From Semisulcospira habei (lineage: Eukaryota; Mollusca; Gastropoda; Semisulcospiridae): a stretch of DNA of 64,000 nucleotides. This document shows, piece after piece, positions 29,318-40,445 of this stretch. How positions within the stretch are numbered: the first letter of the stretch is position 1; every line of letters starts with the position of its first letter. Location of the stretch: positions 212,482,301 through 212,546,300 of the forward strand of contig BTPG01000004.1 of the NCBI GenBank assembly GCA_036245525.1, in the 5' to 3' direction. The notes beneath the pieces are model-generated. The model was given only the letters and a program-made list of their open reading frames with translations. It made no database searches and was not told the origin of the DNA. Both the position numbers and the translations under genes were made by a program.

Positions 29318-29515
29318 AGGAATATAGACTTTCGGATTCCGGATGGAACATGATGCAAATGCCATTTCTGAATCAGAATCCAATGGTTAACGTACAGAGT
29401 ATTTCGGCTGTCAGGAATATAGATTTTAGGATTCCGGATGGAACATGACAGAAACGCCATTTCTGACTCAGAATCCAATGGTTAACTTACAGAATATTTC
29501 AGCTATCATATCAAT
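29318..29515. repeat. Tandem duplication of about 86 bp
   Basis: The block GGAATATAGACTTTCGGATT...GGTTAACGTACAGAGTATTTC is followed by a second copy with about 10% differences. It starts right after the splice donor at 29311. Confidence 0.85.
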
Positions 29516-29764
29516 GTCAGGTATTTATTTTTATTTATTTATTTGATTATTCATTTATTTATTTATTATTATTTTATTCATGTATTTATTTATTTATTGT
29601 GTCCTCAGACCTGACTTAATAATTATCCTCAGAGAGCGTGAACAAAGGGGCGCAACTCCATCACTAAAACGGATTTGATAGCGCTTTTTGTTTTGGTCAG
29701 CGAAAGTTTACCATACACTGATTTCAGTAAAAACACAATGACATTAATAATGAACAAGTAAAAG

Positions 29765-29767
<3 letters not shown>

Positions 29768-29811
<44 letters not shown>

Positions 29812-29812
29812 A

Positions 29813-29887
<75 letters not shown>
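29768..29887. repeat. (CA)n microsatellite
   Basis: Pure CA run interrupted once by CATCACAC near 29811. The open frames across it are artefacts. Confidence 0.97.
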
Positions 29888-29889
<2 letters not shown>

Positions 29890-30516
29890 GAGACAAAAGC
29901 CTCAGAGTGGGTTACCTACCATTTTATGTGAAAATGGGTTCCCATATTTCTATTTATTCTAGGGCTCTGGAATTGATGGGAATGTTTAGAACTCACCTTA
30001 TAACTAAGCTCTATAACTTAAAATAAAATAGACATTTTCTAGAAACAGAGCCACTGGATGGAGAAAAAATGGGTTTCTACCAATAAAGTGGGTGCCTCTC
30101 ACACAAAAACTGGCATTACAGTGAAAATGGGGTCTTCAGAAAATTAGTCGTCTGTAATAAGGTCAAGTTCATGGAATACTTCTTTTTCACATTCATTTTA
30201 TTAAAACCTAATGTGTATGTATGCATTAACATTTTTAACATTTTAGTATTTGTGCAAAATTGAATGAACGCTGGCCCCTAACCTTTAGATTATGATTTTC
30301 ACGGAGGAATTTTTTAAACATTGCTACGTTTTGTTCTTCTGACGCAAAACAGTTTATCATGGCATTTATGTGAGAAGTAATGTATTCTGAAAATTAAGGG
30401 ACATTTTTTATGGGCTCTGGAGTTTGAGACAAACAGCAACAGAGCATTTTGAATAGTAACCCTTATCATTCGGAATACACCAGTGTGTGCAACAAGTGTG
30501 CACCAGTGTGTGCAAT

Positions 30517-30576
30517 AAGGGTGGTGCCAGAATAGCTTGGCGCCTCTAGGCGCCAAGCTATTCTGGCACCACCCTT
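30517..30576. repeat. Perfect 29-bp-arm palindrome (family B core)
   Basis: Arms 30517-30545 and 30548-30576 are exact reverse complements with a 2-nt loop (CT). They begin AAGGGTGGTGCCAGAATAGC. The core matches the hairpin of 6370-6457, 40325-40410 and 48965-49040, but the flanks are different. Confidence 0.93.
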
Positions 30577-31014
30577 GAACTAAAGCCTTTGGTCTATGTC
30601 CTTATCAGTAAGTACTGTAATGTAGCTTGCATATGGCAGTGTACAAATTTGAAGCTTTTAGCCTCAGTATGATACGGGTTAAAAAGTGTGGAAAAATATG
30701 AAAGATAGGAAAAGACTAAGAGAAAGAAAGTAACACTTAAAATGACAAAACTGAACACTGACATTAATTAAGTAACTGACAACATAAGAAATCATTTGAA
30801 ACTTCAGCCTTTATTAATCACATCAAAGGTGCATGCTTATGAAAACACAGTAAGTGTTTGTAAACACTTCAAATCAAACAATCAAGAGCAGTCAAACCTT
30901 TTTCTGGCAACTTTGTGGTGAGGAAACTAGTTCTTGCCTTCGGCACGTAAAGGATTTCAACGACTTCTGTGCCTCTATTCATAAAATGGAGAAATATACT
31001 GAGTTCTAGCAAGT

Positions 31015-32235
31015 GCGACAATAAAGTTTAGCTGAGTTGGTATACCTCGTTCTGTGCCTAGGTTAAACGCACCAGCGGTGCCATTGTTGCTATTTTCGCA
31101 CCAGACCGGACGCTCGGACCGGTCATGTACACCCGATCGGTTTAGAGCGTATGCTTTCTGCACCTGTAATGGGCAATCTCGGAGAAAGAATCACGTGACC
31201 GTCGTTTGCTTGCTGCAAAATAACACGGATAAAGAATAAACCCTTTCCCATATTCAATCCGGCAATAATGCATCCATCCTTATGCTAGCATCACGAAACA
31301 TTACGCGATTTGTCAGATACGAAAAATAGCTTTTTTTCCTCAATGGTGGTGATTTTGCGACATTTGCGTCGTTTGCGGCAGAAAGCACCGTCATAGTTGA
31401 AGTTCGAGAGATGAGCGCACTACAAGTACAATGGACTCAGGGGCGTGGGGCATGACACAAGCCTAAACCATCTCTACACAAAACTGGCTTGTTAAGGCCC
31501 CGCCACACGAGCCGGTTGTGCCCCAGTTTTGAAGCCGATTCCGATCCGATTGCGATCGGATGACGTCAATTATCCAATCCGGTCCCAATCGGCTGGGAAT
31601 CGGGTGTCTAGAACCTGCTCTATTTTCCCGATCCGATTCGGCCCCGGTTGTAAGCTTCAATCAATCAGAGCACGTCTCGCAAAGCATGTCGTAGTTTGCA
31701 AATGGCGGAACACGCCTGTTGTGATCAGTACCACCGCCGTTGCCGCTGATGTTTCGCACGCCTCTTCCCGAATATGATGCAAAACTGCTGATAATGCAAG
31801 CACATCATCATCACTGTCAAAACTAGCAGTCATTTTGCAGAACAGGTACGACTTTGATCTTCGGTTCACACCGGTCGGCTAAAAAAGTCGGGAAATGTCA
31901 GTGTGGCAGTGCACACGTTTTTTAGTCCGGCCCGATCACCTACCGATTCGAAAACTGATCCGGAATCGGCCTCAAAACCTGGCTCATGTAGCGGGGCCTT
32001 TAGGGGAGGTAAAAGGCGCTAAAAGTAAAACCGGAAACGAACCTTTCTTCGACTTCGATCACAATCTTCCATGTGAACGTACGAGACCACACTACAAGTG
32101 CAGAAGTCTATCTGCGCGCGCAGTTCTGGTGCCCATGACCGGTCCAAGCGACCGGTCTGTTGCGAAAATAGCAACAATGGAGCCGCTGGTGTGTTTAACC
32201 TAGGTGTTTAACTCAGCTAAAGTTTATGCTTCCTG
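31015..32235. mobile_element. TIR element of 1.2 kb with a nested second TIR element
   Basis: Outer inverted repeats of about 120 bp: AAAGTTTAGCTGAGTTGGTA...CCATTGTTGCTATTTTCGCA (31024-31130) against 32125-32230. A second inverted pair lies inside: AAGGCCCCGCCACACGAGCC (31494) and its partner ending GGGGCCTT (about 32001). The interior has no transposase, so both look non-autonomous. Confidence 0.7.
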
Positions 32236-32289
32236 TGACTTTTGAAAGAATGTATAGTATGCAAAGTGTACTTTATAGTAACAAAAAAA

Positions 32290-32735
32290 AGTTACAGACA
32301 TTTCCAAAATGATCAAGGCGTACATCAGATAAAAACAAGCTATACACAGTGAAACCAACCCAATAATGACACTCTTGTAATAAATCATTTGTTGACAATG
32401 GTTTTCTTATCTTATTACTGTCTTTCATCCCGAACCGCTGTTTAGTTGCAAAGGTAAATGTTATACAGTATACAAAATGATCCAGGCGTACATCAGATAA
32501 AAACAAGCTATACACGCTGAAACCAACCCAATAATAACACTCTTGTAATTAATCATTTGTTGACAATGTTTTAAAAAAAAAATAAAATTCTTATTATTGT
32601 ATTTCATCCCGAGCCGCTGTTTAGTTGCAAAGGTAAATGTTATACATTATACAAAATGATCCAGGCGTACATCAGATAAAGACAAGCTATACACGCTGAA
32701 ACCAACCCAATAATAACACTCTTGTAATAAATCTT
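32290..32735. repeat. Three tandem units of 168-179 bp
   Basis: The block GATCCAGGCGTACATCAGAT...CCAATAATAACACTCTTGTAA starts at 32311, 32479 and 32658. A short inverted fragment of the same unit (ATACTGTATAACATTTACC to GGGACGAAAG) is at 37419-37472. Confidence 0.9.
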
Positions 32736-35168
32736 ATGAAAACAAATATGCAACGAGTGTGTTCTCTCGGAGAATCTCAATCCATTTCTTTAGTAACTTT
32801 TTCAGTCTGTTGCGGATGTAATCCTTAATGTTTGTCTAGCGTCTATGTCTAAGTGCGGGCTCTTCTGCGATTGCCTGGTCTATCTCAGCCTTTCCAGGAA
32901 GTTTGTTTAGGACAAGGTGTGTATTGAAACGAGTTTGAACAGCTTTCTCTTCAGCTTTCCCCCATGGTTTCCTTGAAAATCTAGCTTCCTTTCGAACAGT
33001 AGCTGACGTGACACAGTAGTGTCATCATCAAAACTATCTAGATTGTCATCAGGCTCTGGATGTCTTTTCTCTGTCATGTTTATTGATTCCTGTGTTGTTG
33101 ACTTGCTTCATTCACAGGTGATGTTTTCCCTGAGACCTCTCTGCAAGTTTCTGATGTGTCTTCATTGTCAAAGTCAATCTCTTCATCGCCCAGCTCAGCT
33201 CTAATGCAACTCTCAAAATCTGTCATCCCATTGTTAACTGACAGAAGAATCTTTGCCACTTTTGCCTTTTGAAGGACGTCTTGAGGTTGGCGGTAGATAT
33301 GGCGATATATCCGAATATCATGACCAAGAAAATCTGCCAGCTGATCCTGATCCAACTCTGAGATGGCCATTGACTGAGCCAAAGTTGCAACCTGCTTCCG
33401 TAACTGAGTAAATGTGAACATGGCTGGGTTTGACACTTGTGCTTGTAGCGCATGTTCCTTCAGAACATCATGGCCTCTGTAAGGCCACTGACCAAAAGGT
33501 GTGGCAAAGATGTACTGGGAAGCGAGAGCTGGCACTGATTGCCTCATTTGAAGGGTTCTGTCCAAAATTGTCATCATTTTCTTTGTCAGCAAAATGGGAA
33601 CACTCCTATTAAACTTGCCTCTGATTTCCACTCGCTGAAAATAATTCACCATTTTCTTCTCAACCTCTGTGAGACCTTTCAAGATATCTTGATTGGTGAT
33701 TGATCCAATCTTAGCATTCTGAAAGTCTGATACCCGCATTCTCTGAAGTTCTCCCTCTCGTTTAAGGTTGAAAAGTGATATAGCACAAAGAGTTGCTTTA
33801 ACCACTGTCGGATAATCTTCCGAAACCATCCTTGTACTTTGTTTGTACTTTTGTAACATCTTCACATGATGGGATCAGTTTTGGGTTTGTTCATGGTCAT
33901 TTTCCCGATCGATTGGGCTGCTGTAGCTGACACACAATCGTACCAGTCCCCGGTGAAGACAGAGTCAAACCGCTTCGCCTCAGAAAGATCTTGCTGCCAC
34001 CTGTCATCTGAACCATGCCCAAGCTGTTTGGATGCCTGTGACTGTTTGATCCGTGAACATTTTTTCAAGGCATGGCCTATTCGCATTGCGAGATTGCCTT
34101 TTGTGCTAACTCTTTTACAGCCAGTACAACATGATGAAAGCTAGCTGAATTGATCACAACATTCACACTTGCGATTTTCATTTCTGACATCACTCTGAGA
34201 CTGAATCTTTAATAGTCTCCCCAACACCTGTATCCTGGAACTGATTTGTCCAGTCGTGTGTTCTGCAATGTCCTTGCAGTCAAATAATCTCTTTCTATAC
34301 TCAAGAAGCAAGGGGTCAGTTGTGATGAGACGGCTTATCTCATCATATCTTTGTCTGGCTAATACCTTATGATAGAAGGAAGAGTCAACATCTAAAGGTA
34401 TTGGAAGTATTAGCCTCCAACACCGTGCTGCGTCACCTCTTTTTTTTTAAGTGAACTGAAACTCTATGGTTTCCGACAGCAATGTTTTGAGTGTACAGAG
34501 ATCAGCTTTCTTTGATAGAGCCCTTTGCAATGGCTACAGGCGAGGTCTTCCACCTTACTACTTTTGGTGTGATACTTAGGAATCAAACGTCCTGATTTCT
34601 TTTCAAGAACGGCAATGTTATGCATGTAATCATTCTCATCTTGTAGTCTGATCCATGCTTGACCTCTTTGATTCGTCATTTTTTTCATTGACAAAATTTT
34701 AGCAGCTTCTGCCTCATCTGCATGGACATCTTGTAAGTGCGTGCTCACTTTCAAGACAAGCTTGCTACACAATTTGCACGCACGTTTCTTGTCCCATTTG
34801 TATTTTCCTTTCCCTCTCTTTGACACGTGCACACCTGTTTCTTCTGTAAGTACTCTTTCCCCACCCCCAACGTCATGTTCCTTCTGCCTATTCACATTCT
34901 CATTGCCACCCCCTAATTCACCAGGTTCCGCATACTGCACCTTGCTGGCTGGTACTTGCTTCACTGACACCTCCCCACCCTGAACCTGCCACTTTGAAAT
35001 CTAACAAAGTAACTACAATACTGTCCGTGTCAGAGTTCCCTGAGATTGATGGTGACACACAGTCTGAATCCTGTGAACTCGAGCCAGGAACAAACTCCTC
35101 GTCATCACTGTCCTTGTATTCCGATGAGCTTGCACTCTCAGGTCCATCCCAGGCTCCATTTGCCAACT
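32734..35168 (-). pseudogene. Zinc-finger / tyrosine-recombinase-like / Myb-like gene, decayed
   Basis: Read on the - strand from 35168, where a good acceptor (poly-T then CAG) precedes LANGAWDGPES. Order: an acidic Ser-rich N-terminus; a C2H2-like finger CKLCSKLVL...H-x4-H near 34740; a C2HC finger LACSHCKGLY...HSKHC near 34490; a helical region with MRIGHALKKCSRIKQSQ (34086). Next is a domain with the layout of a tyrosine recombinase: FNLKREGELQRMRVSDF (first Arg), FTQLRKQVATLAQ (second Arg), LADFLGHD (His) and IYRHIYRQP (Tyr). The C-terminus KLPGKAEIDQAIAEEPAL and IKDYIRNRLKK is a Myb-like tail. Frames break near 34960, 34170, 34100 and 33865, with a stop near 32860. I know this architecture from uncharacterised animal proteins; function unknown. 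Confidence 0.75.
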
Positions 35169-35399
35169 GAAAAAAGAAAAAAAGCTGCATTAGGACAGAA
35201 ATCGCCCAATTTTGGTTTAAGGGGCCTTGCAGGAAAATAAAAAGAATAAATCGCGTGTATGACCGATTTACATATGTGTGACCTCGGTGACAAGGGCTGG
35301 CTTCCGCAGCAGCAAAATCCATGTTTTCTGAAAATGTAAGCATTTTTTTCACACATCTGTCAACCCCGCGTGACCCTTTGTGAGAGGTCATTCAAATTG

Positions 35400-36700
35400 G
35401 TATGTTTAGAAAGGTCGTGCCACAAAGTATCCTTGGGCCAAGCTTGAAGAATGTGGCTTGAATAGTCTCCGAGAGAATGCCACCGTTAAAGTTTACCACG
35501 GAGGACGGACGGACGGACGACCAGTGGCCCAGAACATAAACTGACTTTTGCTTCGCACGTGAGTCAATAAAATGAGGATGATCATAGAATCATATGCTAG
35601 TTTGTAATTGGGGGCATTCAGCTGCCGTCTATGCACCCTCCTACCAGACGCACCCTCTCCGGCAGAGGCTGGGCTATCCTTCTGCTGCTCAGGCAGCTGA
35701 CTAATTTTGTGGGCCTTGGTATTGTGCCAGGAAGGGGCGTGCTTGTCCACTTCCATAGATCCCGATGCTTTTGGACATTTTGCTGCCATCTGGCGCTGGG
35801 TGTGTGCAAAGTCCTGAGTGTGGCGAAAATAGTGCTGCAAACATGTCAAATGCAACCATGTAAACTTGACATTTTGGATCAGATATACATAATTATTGCA
35901 GTGTCTTTTTTGTGAATGTAATTTAATCAGACCATGTACAACCTTTAGTTACTTTGATAAAAGAAAACCATAAATTACTGAACCATCAGTTCACGTATCC
36001 GCGCAACATACCTTGTACTATTAATATCATTGTACTTGTGTAGGATTAGCACTATGTACACATCTGTGTATGTATGTGCCTGTCACTCTAACTCTCTTTG
36101 TCTACATTCTCATGTCTGTGGACCGATCACTAACCCTTAGGCATCTCTGGCATAAATCTGAGACACTCTTGCTCTTCGCATGAACAGAGCACGTCCTTGG
36201 CACAGAAGAGGTTAAGAGTATCGACACTCCCGGCCCCCCCCCCCCCCCCATCCCCACGGCCACCCCCCTACGAATAATAACTGGTAATACAGCAAAAGGC
36301 GACACTTTACACAATCCGAAAAAGCTGTTCGTGGAAGTCTGTTCTTGGAATCGCGATACAAATTTGCGTAGGATGATTGAAATACACACTGAAATCTTCG
36401 GCATTTTCGTTTTGTTACGCATCATAGTGCATGTATGATCACTTTCGATCACACTCATACATGTCAGAAAAAAAGCAACAAAATCGCGTGACAGATTGGC
36501 CTTTTATTGGTGTTATAGGACGAATTCCTTTCATTGAAGAAGAAAGGTTTTGTTAAAATCGTGGGTTCTATTATCTTTTAGGAAACGAGAGAAGCAGACG
36601 AGCGTAGCAGACGTCTTTTCCCGAAGCGGGTCAGTATCCGCTGACTGTGCAATTGTATCGGATTGGGAGCATCTAAGTTAAATAACTGTGCTGAATAAGT
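35400..36700. other. Intron sequence, no gene seen
   Basis: Contains a short (GGAC)n at 35503-35519, poly-C at 36233-36250 and unremarkable sequence. No exon with supporting splice sites was recognised. Confidence 0.5.
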
Positions 36701-36714
36701 ACTAAAACCCAGCT

Positions 36715-37157
36715 AGATCAACTGCAGAGAGTGCAAAACAGTGCTGCCCGTTTAGTTCTCCGCGTGCGTAAGCGTGACCATATCCTCCCCGCCCTTGAAA
36801 AACTCCACTGGCTGCCCGTACAAGAACGCATTCTGTATAAACTGTCCTGCATGTGCTTCAACTCTATCAACCTGACTTCTCCTGCTTATATCTCTGATTT
36901 ACTCCATCTGTATACTCCATCTTGCACCCTCCGCTCTTCCTCTGACACACGTAAATTTCGCCTTCCCAATTTCAAATGTAAAACACGTGGCGGTCGTGCC
37001 TTCTCCCATCTTCTCCGACTCACTTGGAACAGCCTCCCAGCCCCGGTCCGTAGCTGTCAAACGCTCTCCTCATTTAAATCACTTCTCAAAACCCACCACT
37101 ACAACGTTTCCTTTCACTAGTTCATTTATCCAGCCATGCACAATTCATCACTACGGT

Positions 37158-37194
<37 letters not shown>

Positions 37195-37343
37195 ATGTAT
37201 GTGTGTGTGTCTGTGTGTGTGTATGTGTGTGCGTGCGTGCGTATGTTGTGTGTGTGTGCGTGCGTGCGTGTTAGTTGTTAGCCTTTTCATTGTATCAGCG
37301 CTTAGAGCTACTTTTAGAATAAGCGCTTAAAAAATCTCCTTTA

Positions 37344-37383
<40 letters not shown>
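36715..37383 (+). mobile_element. CR1-like LINE, 3' fragment with (ATT)n tail
   Basis: The frame 36731-37120 (129 aa) reads VQNSAARLVLRVRKRDHILP, then LHWLPVQERILYKL, LRSSSDTRKF and LTWNSLPAPVRSCQTL, the C-terminal end of a LINE reverse transcriptase. The 3' UTR has (GT)n (37161-37270), AGCGCTTAGAGC and the tail (ATT)n at 37346-37383. Closest in the window to the - strand copy at 11.8 kb and the fragment at 59.2 kb. Confidence 0.88.
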
Positions 37384-37385
<2 letters not shown>

Positions 37386-37807
37386 ACTTGAGCGTGCTTT
37401 TAAATGAAATGGGCATGAAATACTGTATAACATTTACCTTTGCAACAAAACAGCGGCTCGGGACGAAAGACAATGGTGGTTTGCCAAGTCAGCAAACTGT
37501 CAGGGGAAACAACTCACTTCATGTCACTGCGCATTCGACCAATCAGGTATCAAGTTATTTATAGCTAAGCAAGGTGACGTCACAGAGACACTCGCTTCCG
37601 TAACAACACACTGGCGGAGTGCGTTGAAAACACAAAACATTACGTAAAACACTCAAAATGGGGACATCCTATTTTGATATTTTTTTCTGACTTTCTAAAA
37701 CAACCCTCAGAAAAAACGGGTGCCTGACTTGGTCACCCAGAATTTAGACACACCCATTTTCCATAAGGATGGTAAAGAAAGTCACCCATTTCAGGGGTTT
37801 TGTGCGC

Positions 37808-37915
<108 letters not shown>

Positions 37916-38116
37916 CCAAACAATAGGCGATTATAACGTTTTTATGGAAACGCCATAATCGCTAGTTACACTGTATGATGCAGGCTTAGCATAACTGCAG
38001 TTAAAAAAGAAAAGAGACAAGTTTCCGTATCAGTTTCGAAAGCACGATTGTGTCATGTGTTCTTCGATTGTTATTTTAACCTCTTAACTGTCGATAGAAA
38101 TTGAACACCACCAAGT

Positions 38117-38183
38117 TGCAAGAGGTATAGATTCTCATGATCCCCCGCAGTTGCCGGGCCTTATGAAAATCTATGCCTTTTGG
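38117..38183. repeat. Family A hairpin
   Basis: AAGAGGTATAGATTCTCATG and its partner ATGAAAATCTATGCCTTTT flank CCCCCGCAGTTGCCGGG. Several arm mismatches indicate age. Confidence 0.75.
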
Positions 38184-38334
38184 TAAAAAAAACTACATTG
38201 TATCCATGTTCATTCGTTGACCTTTGACGTTGAACTTGCAATGCTTTCAATAACACAATGTGCGTCCACTGGCGGTGTAGGGATTTCAATCAAAGCGTCG
38301 CTGTGTTTAACCCCACCAGAGCCAGGCGCTAGAA

Positions 38335-38625
38335 ATCATGTGTAACTTATTCACCCTTTGTTTGTCGGTTCCTACAGGAATCATCGCGACTAAAACCGCG
38401 ACCGACAGCCAAAGGGTTCAAAGAATCACTATTTAATCACTGAAGCATCAAACCAGGCCGGGGGAAGGCATGGATCCTCATGAGACCCTTGCGTCTGCTG
38501 GGGACTTATGAGGATCAGTGCCTCTTGCAACTGGGTGTCGTGTGCTGTGTTTCGGCAGTGAAGTTAGTTAGTTGGGTTTAACGCCGAGCACGCGACTAAG
38601 GCCATCTCATGGTGGGATGGGTAAA
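38335..38625. repeat. Cluster: inverted GTCGGT block, family A hairpin, GCCGAGCAGGCGA repeat
   Basis: 38345-38420 is an imperfect palindrome related to 11178-11300. 38462-38528 is a family A hairpin. 38565-38625 is GTTAGTTAGTTGGGTTTAAC followed by GCCGAGCACGCGACTAAGGC, another copy of the dispersed repeat. Confidence 0.7.
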
Positions 38626-39125
38626 AATCTGCACAGCCAGACTAAATGAAGTTTTTAAGACAAGGTGTAAATATATTTTAAAAATATTTCGGGCCAAAAT
38701 GTCGCACGAGTCTTGAAAGGAAACGTCTACAGACTCTCGAGAAGGTCAAAATAATAAAAATTCACACAGTCTATGAATGCTCAAATCTTGCTAAAAATAA
38801 AAAATAATAATAAAAAACGCAACTCTCTCAGAAAACTGAAGATTTTGTCCCTGGGTACATCCCGGAGCAAAACCTTCAAGGAGTCGGCAGTGTAGTGCTT
38901 ATGTCTCGTGTCAGTTAAATCGGCACACAACAGCAAAAATTGTTTAACAGAAATCTACTCGTCACAGGCATTACACCCATGGACGCTCCTCTTATTTTAG
39001 TAAACAAGAATGCGTAACATACGGGTGACCTATGTGCAGCCAAACAAGGACAGTCTCCTCTCGGCGATTGCTGTCGGGCAGTTCCGGCTGTGAAGAGGTT
39101 ATGATGTAAATCATATCATTTTCAG

Positions 39126-39350
39126 ATTCTGAAGGCCAAAGATGCTTATCAACCCCTGTACGAAGACTACCCACGGCGTTATGGTAACGACGGACTGATA
39201 GACTACATGGAGTACCATTACGAAGCGGTCCCACTCTGTGAAATGTGTCGTCGGCTTTGGGACTTGCCGGTGTACGGAAAATACGTGGCAAACATTACCG
39301 AGTGGTTTGACAAAGGCAACTGCCACCCCCCTCACGATCTAGAAACGTAG
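39126..39350 (+). CDS. GT10 alpha-1,3-fucosyltransferase, last exon
   Basis: Follows the acceptor CATTTTCAG (AG at 39124-39125) in phase 0 and encodes 74 residues to the stop TAG at 39348-39350. It reads ILKAKDAYQPLYEDY, then VPLCEMCRRLWDLP and ITEWFDKGNCHPP. The C-terminal Cys-x-x-Cys and final Cys correspond to the conserved cysteines that staple the GT10 C-terminus. With the four upstream exons the visible part is 270 residues; family members are usually 350-420, so roughly the N-terminal third is off the window. No clear polyadenylation signal was found in the next few hundred bases. Confidence 0.93.
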   Translation: MLKAKDAYQPLYEDYPRRYGNDGLIDYMEYHYEAVPLCEMCRRLWDLPVYGKYVANITEWFDKGNCHPPHDLET

Positions 39351-39659
39351 TTATTAATGTGTGTTCCCGTACCGTTTACGGCAGAATACCCCACATAGAC
39401 CCACTCGGGGAGTACGCCACAAATACACTTCAATTCAAATCATATGCTTTGCATGTCATATAAATTGAAGCGCATATTGCATCTCATGAGCGGCTTTAAC
39501 CACAAGTATGCTTCTATTCAAACCAGATGCTGAGCATCTCATTTGAATAGAAGTATTAATTGTGGCGTACTGCCCGAGTGGGTCAATCTGGGGGGGTGGG
39601 GGAGGGGGGTAGTGGGGGGGGGGGGGGGGTACTCTCGCCAACGGCACGGATTCCGATTT

Positions 39660-40075
39660 GTGATTGAGGGCATATAGATGTGACGTGTATTTGTAAGCTT
39701 GGACCTATTTAGTGGAGTATATTATGTAACGTGTGTATGTGAGTTTGGGTCTATTTAGTGACGTATAGTTGTGACGTGTGTTTGTGAGTTTGAACCTATT
39801 TAGTGACGTATAGATGTGACGTGTTTGTGAGTTTGGACCTATTTAGTGACGTATAGATGTGACGTGTGTTTGTGAGTTTGGGTCTATTTAGTGACGTATA
39901 GATGTGACGTGTGTTTGTGAGTTTGAACCTATTTAGTGACGTATAGATGTGACGTGTGTTTGTGAGTTTGGGTCTATTTAGTGACGTATAGATGTGACGT
40001 GTGTTTGTGAGTTTGGGCCTATTTAGTGACGTAGAGATGTGACATGTTTTTGTGAGTTTGGACCTATTTACAGAC
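39660..40075. repeat. 45-bp minisatellite, about 9 units
   Basis: The unit is GTGACGTATAGATGTGACGT + GTGTTTGTGAGTTTGGGTCT + ATTTA. Each unit holds two TGACGT motifs. It begins about 310 bp after the stop of the GT10 gene. Confidence 0.95.
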
Positions 40076-40262
40076 GGAATTTAGAAACTTAGATGCACGT
40101 AAACTACAGCTGAACCTGTTTTGAGCGACCACCCTTATGGGAAATCACCTGCCGTTTAAGACCATCAACAAGGAGGCTGTAGCTACTCCTTGAATGATGG
40201 TCATTAATGGCAGGTTACACTTTCTGCCCCTCACGACTACTCTTGATACAGCACCTAGCTCT

Positions 40263-40445
40263 TAACCCATTTAACCCCAAGACCACATTTCCCAAATTGT
40301 GTACCTGTTGCAGGAGATGGATCGACCAAGATAATTCAAGGGTACTGCCGGAGTAGCTTGGCGCATCAGGCGCCAGGCTAATCCGGCAGTACCCTTGAAT
40401 TATGATAGTTGATCCATCTCCTGTGTAGTGCGTCAGGGCTAAATG
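40263..40445. mobile_element. MITE-like element, family B hairpin
   Basis: Starts TTAACCCATTTAACCCCAAG and ends CAGGGCTAAATGA. The hairpin arms run about 40306-40362 and 40369-40425, including CAGGAGATGGATC and its partner, around TAGCTTGGCGC. Confidence 0.8.

Noticed and set aside
39660..40075. Possible CRISPR array
   Set aside because: The units are direct tandem repeats without distinct spacers, in a eukaryotic genome.
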